Notes: a model not told the origin generated them from the sequence alone. Counted from the stretch's first letter, positions 43,565 through 52,762 are shown. The stretch: DNA of 64,000 nt from JBBEAM01 sp040882845 (GCA_040882845.1 JBBEAM010000007.1:620001-684000), one strand, 5' to 3'. Program-made: numbers and translations.

Positions 43565-44026
43565 ATGAAATCAGAATTCCTTGAAGTTATTCAAATGGTT
43601 GAGCGTGTTCACCGGCAGTGCCTCGAGGTTGTCAAGGCCGAGCTCGAGCGCATGGGGCTGCGCAATCTCAACAACGTGCAGGCGCTGATCCTGTTCAATA
43701 TCGGCGATGCAGAGCTGACCATCGGCGAATTGACCCAGCGCGGCTACTACCTGGGTTCGAACGTGTCCTACAACGTCAAGAAGATGGTCGAGAACGGCTA
43801 TCTGATCCAGCAGCGCTCGCCGCACGACGGCCGCGCCTACTACGTGCGGGTCAGTGACAGCGGCAAGAAGGTCGTGGAGGCGCTGGCCGCGCTGTTCGAG
43901 CGGCACTCCGCCGAGCTCGCCGAATCGAAGCTGTCCGGCGAGGCGCTGAAGGACACCAGCCGCGTGCTCAGCCGCCTGCAGCTCCACTGGACCGGCCAAG
44001 GCCAGCTGCTCGGCCTTACGGGTTAA
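43565..44026 (+). CDS. MarR-family winged-helix regulator (LdtR-like)
   Basis: DNA-binding protein of 153 residues. The helix-turn-helix is around residues 50-80 (ELTQRGYYLGSNVSYNVKKM), followed by the wing ENGYLIQQRSPHDGRAYYVR. The N-terminus MVERVHRQCLEVVKAELERM and the sequence NNVQALILFNIGDAELTIGE recall LdtR regulators of rhizobia and Liberibacter, which control an L,D-transpeptidase. That closer assignment is from memory and not certain. It is a single gene with its own upstream region, and the 5' end is less GC-rich than its neighbours. Confidence 0.88.
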   Translation: MKSEFLEVIQMVERVHRQCLEVVKAELERMGLRNLNNVQALILFNIGDAELTIGELTQRGYYLGSNVSYNVKKMVENGYLIQQRSPHDGRAYYVRVSDSGKKVVEALAALFERHSAELAESKLSGEALKDTSRVLSRLQLHWTGQGQLLGLTG

Positions 44027-44033
44027 AGCCCGG

Positions 44034-44067
44034 GCCCTGCCGCATCGCTCAGGTTGCGACGCAGGGC
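44034..44067 (+). terminator. hairpin after the MarR-type gene
   Basis: GCCCTGC (44034-44040) pairs with GCAGGGC (44061-44067), with an inner CGCA/TGCG stem. It begins eight bases after the stop codon. No T-run follows, so it is a terminator-like hairpin only. Confidence 0.4.
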
Positions 44068-44123
44068 TCCCATGCATTGACTGCGGTTTCCATTTTTTAC
44101 GGCCTGCCGCAGTCTCGGCGGCG

Positions 44124-45020
44124 ATGAGCATCCAGCGCCCGGAACCTCTCGCGGCCCCCGCCGCCCAGCCGCTGACCGGCATCCTGCTGGTCTGCGGCGC
44201 GATGACCGTGGTGCCGGTCATGGACGGTATCGCCAAGTATCTCAGTTCCGACTTCCCGGTGTTGCAGATCGTCTGGGCGCGCTACTTCTTCCACTTCCTG
44301 ATTCTGCTGCCGGTTCTGCTTTGGCGCTATGGGCCGACGGCCTTCCAGGTGCCGCGGCCCGGCGTGCAGATCCTGCGCGGCGGGCTGCTGCTCGCCTCGA
44401 CCCTGCTGTTCTTCCTGGCGATCTCGACCATGCCGCTGGCCGACGCGCTGGCGCTGGTGTTCGTCTCGCCGCTGGTGGTGACGGCGCTCTCGCCGCTGAT
44501 CCTGAAGGAGCCGGTGGGCATCCGCCGCTGGTCCGCGGTCGTGGTCGGTTTCCTCGGCGCCCTGATCATCATCCGGCCGGGCTTCGAGGTGTTTTCCGGC
44601 GGCGCGCTGCTGGCGCTGGCCGCCGGCTGCGTTTACGGCAGCTATCTGCTGGCGACCCGCAAGCTGTCCAGACAGGCGCCGCCGCTGGTCACCCTCGGCT
44701 ACACGGCGTTGCTCGGCGCCGTTGTGATGACCGCGGTGCTGCCCTTCGTCTGGGTGACGCCGGCCTGGGACCAGCTTGCCCTGATGCTCGCCATGGGGCT
44801 GATCGCCGCTTGCGGCCACTTCATGCTGATCAAGGGTTTCGAGCATGCCGAGGCGGCGGTGCTGGCACCCTGCACCTACTTCGAGATCATCATGATGACC
44901 CTGGTCGGCTATGTCGCCTTCGGCGACTTTCCGGATTCCTGGACCTGGGTCGGCATCGCGGTGATCGTCGCCAGCGGCCTCTACACCTCCTGGCGGGAGC
45001 GGGTGCGCCGGGTGGCCTAA
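44124..45020 (+). CDS. EamA-family (DMT) transporter
   Basis: Membrane protein of 298 residues with ten predicted helices in two EamA halves (PLTGILLVCGAMTVVPVMDG at the start; LLALAAGCVYGSYLLATRKL in the second half). AISTMPLADALALVFVSPL is typical of the RhaT/EamA exporters. The substrate is unknown. It converges on gcdH with stops overlapping by four bases. It is a distant relative, not a copy, of the EamA protein at 40377. Confidence 0.9.
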   Translation: MSIQRPEPLAAPAAQPLTGILLVCGAMTVVPVMDGIAKYLSSDFPVLQIVWARYFFHFLILLPVLLWRYGPTAFQVPRPGVQILRGGLLLASTLLFFLAISTMPLADALALVFVSPLVVTALSPLILKEPVGIRRWSAVVVGFLGALIIIRPGFEVFSGGALLALAAGCVYGSYLLATRKLSRQAPPLVTLGYTALLGAVVMTAVLPFVWVTPAWDQLALMLAMGLIAACGHFMLIKGFEHAEAAVLAPCTYFEIIMMTLVGYVAFGDFPDSWTWVGIAVIVASGLYTSWRERVRRVA

Positions 45021-46246
45021 CCGAAGGCCTGCAGCCCGGTCTGGGCGCGGCCGAGGATCAGGGCGTGGACGTCGTGGGTGCCCTCGTAGGTGTTGACCGC
45101 CTCCAGGTTCATGACATGCCGGATCACATGGAACTCGTCGGAGACGCCGTTGCCGCCGTGCATGTCGCGGGCCTGGCGGGCGATATCCAGCGCCTTGCCG
45201 CAGGAGTTGCGCTTGATCAAGGAAATGGTCTCCGGCGCCAGCTCCCCGTCATCCATCATCCGCCCGGCGCGCAAACAGGCTTGTAACCCGATGGCGATCT
45301 CGGTCTGCATGTCGGCGAGCTTCTTCTGGATCAGCTGGGTCTGGGCCAGGGGCTTGCCGAACATCTTGCGGTCCAGGGTGTACTGCCGCGCCGCATGCCA
45401 GCAGAACTCGGCGGCGCCCAGCGCGCCCCAGGCGATGCCGTAGCGCGCCCGGTTGAGACAGGAGAAGGGACCCTTCAGGCCCTCGGCCTCGGGCAGCAGG
45501 TTTTCCTCCGGCACCTCGACGTCGTCCATCACGATCTCGCCGGTCATCGAGGCGCGCAGCGAGAACTTGCCCTCGATCTTCGGCGCGGAGAGGCCCTTCA
45601 TGCCCTTGTCCAGGACGAAGCCCTTGATTTTGCCGTCGTGGGCCTCCGACTTCGCCCAGACCACGAAAACGTCCGCGATCGGCGAGTTGGTGATCCACAT
45701 CTTGCTGCCCTTGAGGCGGTAGCCGCCGTCGATCTTCTTCGCCGCGGTGCGCATCGCGCCGGGGTCGGAGCCGGCATCGGGCTCGGTCAGGCCGAAGCAG
45801 CCGACCCATTCGCCGGTCGCCAGCCTGGGCAGATACTTCTTGCACTGTTCCTCGCTGCCGAAGGCGTGGATCGGGTGCATCACCAGGCTCGACTGCACCG
45901 ACATGGCGGAGCGGTAGCCGCTGTCGACCCGCTCGACCTCGCGGGCGATCAGGCCGTAGCAGGTGTAGTTCACGCCGGCGCAGCCGTAGTCCTCGGGCAG
46001 GGTCGCGCCGAGAAAGCCGAGTTCGCCGAGCTCGTTCATGATCTCCCGGTCGAAGATCTCGTGGCGATTGGCCTCGAGCACCCGCGGGAAGAGCTTGTCC
46101 TGGCAGTACTCATGGGCGGCGTCGCGCACCATGCGTTCTTCCTCGGTGAGCTGCCGGTCGAGCAGGAAGGGATCCTCCCACTTGAACTGGGCGCGCTGTT
46201 CAACGGTGCGATTCTGCAGCTTTTCCGCCGGCTCTGCGGGAGACAT
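45017..46246 (-). CDS. gcdH: glutaryl-CoA dehydrogenase
   Basis: Oxidises and decarboxylates glutaryl-CoA to crotonyl-CoA in lysine and tryptophan degradation. The 409-residue protein contains FGLTEPDAGSDPGAMRT near residue 153, KMWITNSPIADVFVVW near 183 and the catalytic Glu in NLEAVNTYEGTHDVHALILG near 380. The N-terminal extension up to about residue 25 and the LDRQLTEEERMVRD start are typical of GcdH rather than other acyl-CoA dehydrogenases. It reads as a single-gene unit. Confidence 0.93.
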   Translation of the reverse strand: MSPAEPAEKLQNRTVEQRAQFKWEDPFLLDRQLTEEERMVRDAAHEYCQDKLFPRVLEANRHEIFDREIMNELGELGFLGATLPEDYGCAGVNYTCYGLIAREVERVDSGYRSAMSVQSSLVMHPIHAFGSEEQCKKYLPRLATGEWVGCFGLTEPDAGSDPGAMRTAAKKIDGGYRLKGSKMWITNSPIADVFVVWAKSEAHDGKIKGFVLDKGMKGLSAPKIEGKFSLRASMTGEIVMDDVEVPEENLLPEAEGLKGPFSCLNRARYGIAWGALGAAEFCWHAARQYTLDRKMFGKPLAQTQLIQKKLADMQTEIAIGLQACLRAGRMMDDGELAPETISLIKRNSCGKALDIARQARDMHGGNGVSDEFHVIRHVMNLEAVNTYEGTHDVHALILGRAQTGLQAFG

Positions 46247-46329
46247 CGTGGGCTACTCCTGTCGGTGCGTTCGTTGGCTTTCTGGGCCTATACCTAATGC
46301 CTGTCTCGGGCGAGCGCCAGCCTGCTGAG

Positions 46330-46713
46330 CTAGGCGTCCTCGGTCGGGAAGTCCGCCGGCATGGTGATCTCGATCAGCTCGAGATCGTCCGAGCAGGAGA
46401 CGAACTCGTGAGCGATTCCCGGCGGCTGATAGACGCAGTCGCCCGGCTCCAGCTCGAAGGATCCCTGGCCCTCGTACCAGAAGACGCAGCTGCCTTTCAG
46501 GATATAGACCATCTGGAAACCGAGCTCGTGACGGTGCTTGCCCATCGGCGCCTCGACCGCCTTGGCGGCGCGGATCACCTGGGCGCCGAAGCCGCCCTGG
46601 GTGGCCTTGGCGATGCCGAGGTCGCGGTAGACGAAGAAGTCGCGCAGGCCGCCGCCTTCGAAATCGCTCTCTTTCGCCTTATGGACCGAGAACTCCTGCT
46701 GCTTGGTCGCCAT
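46330..46713 (-). CDS. cupin-domain protein
   Basis: Single-domain cupin of 127 residues. The metal-binding motif 1 is represented by GKHRHELGFQMVYILKGSC and motif 2 by GDCVYQPPGIAHEFVSCSDD. Function is unknown: it might be a small oxygenase, isomerase or sensor. I start at the ATG at 46713 (MATKQQEFSVHK); the reading frame stays open upstream through the opposite-strand cyclase gene, which is a composition effect. It is transcribed divergently from the cyclase, 72 bases away. Confidence 0.87.
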   Translation of the reverse strand: MATKQQEFSVHKAKESDFEGGGLRDFFVYRDLGIAKATQGGFGAQVIRAAKAVEAPMGKHRHELGFQMVYILKGSCVFWYEGQGSFELEPGDCVYQPPGIAHEFVSCSDDLELIEITMPADFPTEDA

Positions 46714-46785
46714 GGCGGACTTTCTCCCGAATGAATTTTCACCCATGTTAGAAGCTGCGGTAGCGCACAGCAACGGGACGCCATC

Positions 46786-48021
46786 ATGGCCGGAACCAAA
46801 AAAACTCAGGACGACCGAGGCAACCCGCTGATCGACGAGGTGGCCAGCTGGCTGATGTCTCAGGCGCTGGAGGACAGTCAGCTCGAGGAGACGGTGCTCG
46901 GCTGCTTCGACCGGCTCTACGCGGCGGGTATTCCGCTGTTCCGCTGTTTCGTCGCATTTCGCACCCTGCATCCGCTGTACCGCGCTCGCAGCATCGTTTG
47001 GCGTCGCGGCGCCGGCGAGCTGGAGATTGCGAACTTCTCGCGCGCCGAGAGCGAGGGAGAGGGTTTCACGCGCAGTCCTCATTACTTCATGTTGAGCAAG
47101 AACATCGCCAACATGCGCCGGCATTTCACCGGCGCGGACGCGCTGCTCGATTTCGATATTTTCGAGGAGTTGCGGGACCAGGGGGCGAGCGACTATCTGG
47201 CCTTTCTGATTCCCTTTGGCGGCGGCGATCAGCGCGGCCTGCTCGGCTCCTGGACCACCGACCGGCCCGACGGCTTTACCGAACATGAGGTCCGCGACCT
47301 GCAGCGCATCGCCAAGCGCCTCGGCGTGGTCTGCAAGGGCATGATCGAAAGCCAGGTTACCCGCAACATCGTCAGCGCCTACTTCGGTGGCAATGCCGGA
47401 AAGCGCATTCTCGGCGGCAGCATCGGGCGCGGCGACGCCGAGAGCCTGACCGGCGCCATCTGGTACGCCGACCTGCGTAACTCCACGGCTTTGGCCGACC
47501 GTCTGCCGCCGGAAGTTTATCTGGAAACCCTCGACAGCTATTTCGAAAGCACCGCCGGTGCGGTGATGGAGGAGGGGGGCGAGGTGCTGCTGATGATCGG
47601 CGACGCCGTGCTCGCGGTCTTCGCCACCGACGATTCCAGGGTGCAAGGCGCCCAAGCTTGCGCCGCAGCCGCCCGAGCCGCCGAGAACGCACTGAAGCGC
47701 ATCGCCGCTGTCAATCTGGAGCGCGGACACGCCGGCGCCGAGCCGCTGAAGTTCGGCGTCGGCCTGCACTACGGCAGCTTCATGTTCGGCAACATCGGTA
47801 CGCCGGAGCGCCTGGAGTTCACCGCGGTCGGCGGCGCGATCAACGAGGCGGCGCGCCTGGAAGCGCTGTCGAAGGAACTGAAGCTGCCGATCGTCGCCAG
47901 CGAGGCCTTCGCCTCCCAGGTGCCCGAGAGCTGGCAGGATCGCGGTCTGCACAGCCTGCGCGGCGTCGCGCACGAGCTGCGGGTCTTCGCGCTGGCCGGC
48001 AAACAGGCGGTCGAGGCGTGA
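46786..48021 (+). CDS. class III adenylate/guanylate cyclase-like protein with N-terminal GAF-like region
   Basis: Predicted soluble nucleotide cyclase of 411 residues. Residues 30-195 look like a GAF-type sensor. The catalytic domain starts near 222: metal Asp229 (WYADLRNST) and Asp273 (MIGDAVLAVF) are present, and so are transition-state Asn353 and Arg357 (GGAINEAARLE). The position usually held by the substrate-specifying Lys is Leu269, and the partner position is Thr346. Cyclic nucleotide production is therefore plausible, but the base specificity is unclear. Confidence 0.85.
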   Translation: MAGTKKTQDDRGNPLIDEVASWLMSQALEDSQLEETVLGCFDRLYAAGIPLFRCFVAFRTLHPLYRARSIVWRRGAGELEIANFSRAESEGEGFTRSPHYFMLSKNIANMRRHFTGADALLDFDIFEELRDQGASDYLAFLIPFGGGDQRGLLGSWTTDRPDGFTEHEVRDLQRIAKRLGVVCKGMIESQVTRNIVSAYFGGNAGKRILGGSIGRGDAESLTGAIWYADLRNSTALADRLPPEVYLETLDSYFESTAGAVMEEGGEVLLMIGDAVLAVFATDDSRVQGAQACAAAARAAENALKRIAAVNLERGHAGAEPLKFGVGLHYGSFMFGNIGTPERLEFTAVGGAINEAARLEALSKELKLPIVASEAFASQVPESWQDRGLHSLRGVAHELRVFALAGKQAVEA

Positions 48022-48133
48022 CCCGTGATTTCTCTTGTCAGGGCGGCGCGCTTTGTCTAGGTCTCCGCGCATTGCTGCGGGGCAATCCGCGCGAAAAGAC
48101 AACGAGAAGAGACTGCGCACTGGGGCTTAGCGG

Positions 48134-48922
48134 GTGATTTCCGTAAGGAACATCGTGAAGCGGTTCGGCGGCCTGACGGCCGTGGACGACTGCTCGCTGG
48201 AAGTGGAGAAAGGCTCGATCACCGCGGTGATCGGGCCCAACGGCGCCGGCAAGACGACGCTGTTCTCGATCATCGCCGGCTTCCTCAAACCCGACAGCGG
48301 AGAGATCCTGCTCGACGGCGAGGCGATCACAGGCCTGCCGCCGCATAAGCTCTTCGCGAAGGGTCTGGTGCGGACCTTCCAGATTCCCCACGAGCTGACC
48401 AAGATGACGGTGCTGGAGAACCTGATGATGGTTCCCGCAGGCCAGGACGGCGAGCATCTCGGCTCGGCCCTGTTCCGGCCCGGTCATGTCGCCAAGCAGG
48501 AAGCCGCGGTACGCGAGCGCGCCGAGGACGTGCTGAAGTTCCTCGAGATCCCCCAACTGCGCGACGAACTGGCCGGCAATCTATCCGGCGGCCAGAAGAA
48601 GCTGCTCGAACTCGGCCGTACCATGATGACCGAACCCAGGGTAGTGCTGCTGGACGAGCCTGGCGCCGGCGTCAACCGCACCCTGCTCGGCAAGCTGACG
48701 GAGTCGATCCAGCGGCTGAACGAGGAAGAGGGCTATACCTTCGTGGTGATCGAGCACGACATGGACCTGATCGCCCGGCTCTGCGATCCGGTGATCGTGA
48801 TGGCCCAGGGGCGGGTGATCGCCCAGGGCAAGATGGAACAGATTCGCGCCAACGAGGAGGTGCTGGAAGCCTATCTCGGCGGCTCGACTACGGCGGCCAC
48901 GGCCGAGACGGACACGCGCTGA
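48134..48922 (+). CDS. livG: branched-chain amino acid ABC transporter ATPase (LivG type)
   Basis: First ATPase of a Liv/HAAT importer, 262 residues. Walker A GPNGAGKTTLFSI is near residue 36, the signature LSGGQKKLLELGR near 154 and Walker B VVLLDEPGAGVN near 172. The start is GTG. It overlaps livF by one base (TGATG). Operon order is livG-livF-livH-livM, with livK convergent behind it. Specificity for branched-chain amino acids is a family-level inference; amides and urea are also carried by such systems. Confidence 0.92.
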   Translation: MISVRNIVKRFGGLTAVDDCSLEVEKGSITAVIGPNGAGKTTLFSIIAGFLKPDSGEILLDGEAITGLPPHKLFAKGLVRTFQIPHELTKMTVLENLMMVPAGQDGEHLGSALFRPGHVAKQEAAVRERAEDVLKFLEIPQLRDELAGNLSGGQKKLLELGRTMMTEPRVVLLDEPGAGVNRTLLGKLTESIQRLNEEEGYTFVVIEHDMDLIARLCDPVIVMAQGRVIAQGKMEQIRANEEVLEAYLGGSTTAATAETDTR

Positions 48923-49620
48923 TGCTGGAGGTGCGCGACATCTATGGCGGCTACGGCGGCGTCGATATCCTCAACGGCGTCAGCCTGACGGTGAAGCCGG
49001 GCGAGATGGTGGTGATCATCGGCCCCAACGGCGCCGGCAAGTCCACGGTGATGAAGGCGGTCTTCGGTCTGGTGAAGGTCCGCGAGGGGACGATTTCCTT
49101 CGAGGAGAAGGAGATCACCAACTTGCTGCCGAACGAGGTCACCCAGCGGTCGATCTGCTATGTCCCGCAGACGGAGAACATCTTCCCGACCTTGACCATC
49201 GCCGAGAACCTCGACATGGGCGCCTTCATCCGCAACGACGACTACAGCCATCAGGTCGAGATGGTCTACGAGCTCTTCCCGATCCTGCGCGAGAAGCGCA
49301 GGCTGCCGGCGGGCTCCCTGTCGGGCGGTCAGCGCCAGATGGTCGCCATGGGCCGGGCTTTGATGCTCGAGCCGCGGCTGCTGCTGCTCGACGAGCCGAC
49401 CGCCGGCCTGGCGCCGGCAATCGTCGAGGACATGTTCGCAATGATCAAAAAGATCAACGATCTCGGTGTCTCAATCCTGATGGTCGAGCAGAACGCCAAG
49501 CACGCCCTGGGGATGGCGGACCGGGGCTATGTTCTCACCACCGGCCAGAACCGTATCGACGACACCGGCCCGAACCTGTTGAACAACAGGGAAGTGGCCG
49601 AGATGTTTCTGGGCGGCTGA
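48922..49620 (+). CDS. livF: branched-chain amino acid ABC transporter ATPase (LivF type)
   Basis: Second ATPase, 232 residues. Walker A GPNGAGKSTVMKAVFG is near residue 35, the signature SLSGGQRQMVAMGRALM near 135 and Walker B LLLLDEPTAGLAP near 155. Position relative to livG and length identify the LivF role. It overlaps the livG stop by one base and precedes livH by 16 bases. Confidence 0.93.
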   Translation: MLEVRDIYGGYGGVDILNGVSLTVKPGEMVVIIGPNGAGKSTVMKAVFGLVKVREGTISFEEKEITNLLPNEVTQRSICYVPQTENIFPTLTIAENLDMGAFIRNDDYSHQVEMVYELFPILREKRRLPAGSLSGGQRQMVAMGRALMLEPRLLLLDEPTAGLAPAIVEDMFAMIKKINDLGVSILMVEQNAKHALGMADRGYVLTTGQNRIDDTGPNLLNNREVAEMFLGG

Positions 49621-49636
49621 GAGCGGGGAAGGACGC

Positions 49637-50500
49637 ATGGCTGAAATCCTGCAACTGCTGATTTTTGGCGTCGTGCTGGGCAGCATCCTGGCGCTGGGTG
49701 CCGTCGGGCTTTCGCTGGTCTATGGCATCCTGCGCTTCGCCCACTTCGCGCATGGCGACCTGATGACGCTGGGCGCCTACTTCGCTTTGACCCTGATCGT
49801 CAGTCTGCAGTTGCCCTTCTTCCTGGCTTTGCCGGTTTCCGCCGCCGCGACGATCCTGGTTGCGCTGCTTGCCGACAAGCTTGTCTACCGGCCGCTGCGC
49901 AGAACCCAACCGGTGATCCTGCTGATTGCCTCGGTGGGTATCGCCTTGATCCTGCGCAGTGCGATCCAGCTGATCTGGGGATCCAGGGTGCATACCTACG
50001 GGCAGGGTATTCAAATGCCCTATCGGATCGCCGACATCACCATCAAGCCGGACCATATCCTCATCGTCGTCGGCTCCATCGCGCTGATCACGGCGATGCA
50101 CTTCTTTTTAAAGAACACCAAGATCGGCAAGGCGATGCGGGCGATGAGCGACAACCGCGATCTGGCCCAGGTCACCGGCATCGATACCGATCGGATCATC
50201 CTCTGGACCTGGGGTATCGGAATCCTGCTGGCCTCCTGCGGCGGCATGTTCCTCGCTCTCGATACCCAGCTTCACCCGGTGATCGGCTGGCGTCTGCTGC
50301 TGCCGATCTTCGCCGCCGCGATCCTCGGCGGGATCGGCAGGCCCTATGGCGCCATCGCCGGCGGTCTGGTGATCGGTCTGGCGCAGGAGCTTTCCACCCT
50401 GGCGATCTCGCCGGCCTACAAGCCCGCCGTTGCCTTCGCCCTGATGGTGGTGGTGCTGATCGTCCGTCCGAAAGGCATCTTCGCCGGCCGGAGCATTTAG
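49637..50500 (+). CDS. livH: branched-chain amino acid ABC transporter permease (LivH type)
   Basis: Membrane permease of 287 residues with about eight hydrophobic segments. LGSILALGAVGLSLVYGILR at the N-terminus and FAHFAHGDLMTLGAYFAL following are standard LivH sequence. The coupling loop region MRAMSDNRDLAQVTGIDTDR near residue 165 contacts the ATPases. The second permease, livM, starts nine bases after the stop. Confidence 0.93.
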   Translation: MAEILQLLIFGVVLGSILALGAVGLSLVYGILRFAHFAHGDLMTLGAYFALTLIVSLQLPFFLALPVSAAATILVALLADKLVYRPLRRTQPVILLIASVGIALILRSAIQLIWGSRVHTYGQGIQMPYRIADITIKPDHILIVVGSIALITAMHFFLKNTKIGKAMRAMSDNRDLAQVTGIDTDRIILWTWGIGILLASCGGMFLALDTQLHPVIGWRLLLPIFAAAILGGIGRPYGAIAGGLVIGLAQELSTLAISPAYKPAVAFALMVVVLIVRPKGIFAGRSI

Positions 50501-50509
50501 GAGCGACCC

Positions 50510-51469
50510 ATGGAAGGCCTCGCCGGATACCTGATCCCCTTCGTCACCTTCGCCGGGATCTATGCCGTGCTATCGCTGGGCCTCAACATGCAGTGGGGCC
50601 TGACCGGGCTGTTCAACATTGGTATCGTCGCCTTCGCCGGCGCCGGCGCCTACACCTCGGCGCTGCTGACCCGCAACCCGAGCGATATCTTCCTCCTAGG
50701 CCTGGGTCTGCCTTTTCCTGTCGGGTTGCTCGGCGCCATGCTGGTGGCTGCGATCCTGGCGCTTTTCGTCGGTTGGATCACCATCCGCCTGCGCGCGGAC
50801 TATCTCGCCATTGCTACCATCGGCATCGGCGAGATCGTCCGGCTTGTCCTGAAGAACGAGGGCTGGCTGACCAACGGCGTGCGCGGGCTGGACCGCATCG
50901 ACCGTCCGATCATCCCGCGCGGCGACTATGGCTCGAACCTCGTTTACATGATCGTCGTGCTGCTGCTGGTCCTCGCCGTGTATCTGCTGTTCGAGCGGGC
51001 CCGCCGCTCCCCCTGGGGTCGTGTCCTGCGCGCCGTGCGCGACAACGAACTGACCGCCATGGCGGCCGGCAAGAACGTGGTCTCCTACCGCTTGCAGGCC
51101 TTCGTTCTCGGTGCCGCGGTCATGGGCCTGGCTGGCGCTCTTTGGGGCCACTTCGTCGGCTTCATCAGCCCGGAGGCCTTCATGCCGATGCAGATCACCT
51201 TCCTCACCTGGGTGATGCTGATCGCCGGCGGCAGCGGCAACAACAAGGGTGCGATCCTCGGTGCCGTGGTGATCTGGACGATCTGGTCGAGCTCGCAGAT
51301 TCTGACCGGCTACCTGCCCAACGAACTGGCGACCCAGGCGGGCGCGATCCGCATGCTTCTGGTTGGGGTGATGCTGATTCTGGTGCTGCTCTATCGCTCG
51401 GAAGGGCTGCTTTCCGAAGGCCATCAGCGTGAACAGGACATCCGCCGGCAACGCGAAAGCGGCGGCTGA
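50510..51469 (+). CDS. livM: branched-chain amino acid ABC transporter permease (LivM type)
   Basis: Second permease, 319 residues. GLNMQWGLTGLFNIGIVAFA near residue 28 is the usual LivM start, and LRADYLAIATIGIGEIVRLV and GRVLRAVRDNELTAMAAGKN follow. The C-terminus is charged and cytoplasmic. A bidirectional terminator lies 25 bases after the stop, between livM and the convergent livK. Confidence 0.93.
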   Translation: MEGLAGYLIPFVTFAGIYAVLSLGLNMQWGLTGLFNIGIVAFAGAGAYTSALLTRNPSDIFLLGLGLPFPVGLLGAMLVAAILALFVGWITIRLRADYLAIATIGIGEIVRLVLKNEGWLTNGVRGLDRIDRPIIPRGDYGSNLVYMIVVLLLVLAVYLLFERARRSPWGRVLRAVRDNELTAMAAGKNVVSYRLQAFVLGAAVMGLAGALWGHFVGFISPEAFMPMQITFLTWVMLIAGGSGNNKGAILGAVVIWTIWSSSQILTGYLPNELATQAGAIRMLLVGVMLILVLLYRSEGLLSEGHQREQDIRRQRESGG

Positions 51470-51493
51470 TCCTTCTTTAAGCTGTGCCTAAAA

Positions 51494-51525
51494 AAAGCCC
51501 CGCACGGTCTCCCGTACGGGGCTTT
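51494..51525. terminator. bidirectional terminator between livM and livK
   Basis: AAAGCCCCG..ACGG pairs with CCGT..CGGGGCTTT around a TCTC loop, with one mismatch. T-runs follow on both strands: TTTCTT on the plus strand, and seven T on the minus strand (51496-51490 region). It serves both convergent genes. Confidence 0.85.
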
Positions 51526-51544
51526 CTTCGTTATCTGACGAGGA

Positions 51545-52762
51545 TCACTTCGGGGCGATGATATCCACCGTCTTGATCTCGCCGTTCTCGATCGTCCAGT
51601 GGGCGAAGGTGCCCGGGACGTCGCCGGCGTCGTCGAAGTCCTGGGACCCGGCGGCGCCGTCATAGTCGATGTCGGTGCCGGCGGCGATCAGCTCCTTCGC
51701 CTTGGCCCACTCGCCGGGTAGAACCTTTTCGCCCGGAGGTCCGGCGACGGCGCGCATGGCATCGCGGATCGCCTTGGGATCGGTGCTGCCGGCCTTCTCG
51801 ATGGCGAGCGCCAGGATGAAGGCGCCGTCATAGGCGTTGGAAGTGAAGGGCTTCAGCTCTTCCTCGCCATAGGCTTCCTTCCACAGATCGCTGAAGGTTT
51901 CGGTCGCCGGATTATCGGCAACGGCCGCCGGATTGGTGCCGATCGAGCCGTTGAGATAGTCGCCGCTCGCCTCGACGATCGAAGAATCGCGCATGCCGTC
52001 GGTGAAGATGAACTTCTCGAAGAAGCCGCCCTCGAGAGCCTGACGGATGATGGTGATGCCGTTCTCGGGGTAGCCGATCAGGACCAGAGCCTCGCCGCCG
52101 CCGCCGGCTGCGTTCTGCAACTCGCCGCGGTAGGAGGCATTGCCGATCTCGTAGGCCAGCGACGCGGAAACCTCGCCGCCGAGCTCCTTGTAGGCATCGG
52201 AAAAGGCGTTGGCCAGGCCCTCGCCGTAGTCGTTGTTGATGTAGATCACCGCGAGGTTGTTGTAGCCCGCATCTTTCGCGACCTGCGCCAGGACGACACC
52301 CTGCAGGGCGTCGTGCGGCGTGGTGCGGAAGAAGAAGTCGTTATCCTCGATGGTGGTCAGCACCGGAGCCGTGGAGGCCGGCGAGATCTGCGGGATGCCG
52401 GCGGGGCCGGTCACCGAGGTCGCGACCGGGCCGCTGACGCCGGAGGACAGCGCGCCGACGATGCCGACGACGCCGTCGACCGAGACCAGCTTCTGCGCTG
52501 CGTCGACGCCGGCCTGGGCGTTGGTCTGCGTGTCGCCGATAGCGACGCTCAGCGTGCCGCCGTCAAGCAGCCCGCCTTGATCGTTGACGTGCTTGGCGGC
52601 GAGCTCTGCGCCCATGGCGTTGTTCGGGCCATAGGCCTGGAGATCGCCGGTGACCGGAACGAGAGAACCGATCGTCGCGTCCTGAGCCAAGGCCGGCGCT
52701 GCACCGAGCAGCCCGGCGGCCATGACGCCCGCCAAAAGTTTCTTGCTAATCCCAGATGTCAT
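51545..52762 (-). CDS. livK: branched-chain amino acid ABC transporter substrate-binding protein (LivK type)
   Basis: Periplasmic receptor of 405 residues. A Sec signal peptide is at the start (ISKKLLAGVMAAGLLGAAPA, cleavage near ALA-QD). The mature part shows IGSLVPVTGDLQAYGPNNAM, typical of type I periplasmic-binding folds, and VGIVGALSSGVSGPVA. I start at the ATG at 52762, preceded by AGAGG; the frame is open 29 codons further upstream, but those codons would be unlike a signal peptide. It converges on livGFHM, a partner inferred from location. Confidence 0.93.
   Translation of the reverse strand: MTSGISKKLLAGVMAAGLLGAAPALAQDATIGSLVPVTGDLQAYGPNNAMGAELAAKHVNDQGGLLDGGTLSVAIGDTQTNAQAGVDAAQKLVSVDGVVGIVGALSSGVSGPVATSVTGPAGIPQISPASTAPVLTTIEDNDFFFRTTPHDALQGVVLAQVAKDAGYNNLAVIYINNDYGEGLANAFSDAYKELGGEVSASLAYEIGNASYRGELQNAAGGGGEALVLIGYPENGITIIRQALEGGFFEKFIFTDGMRDSSIVEASGDYLNGSIGTNPAAVADNPATETFSDLWKEAYGEEELKPFTSNAYDGAFILALAIEKAGSTDPKAIRDAMRAVAGPPGEKVLPGEWAKAKELIAAGTDIDYDGAAGSQDFDDAGDVPGTFAHWTIENGEIKTVDIIAPK

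Noticed and set aside
46714..48120. long in-frame upstream extension of the cupin gene
   Set aside because: It runs antisense through the cyclase gene. The cupin fold is complete from the ATG at 46713.
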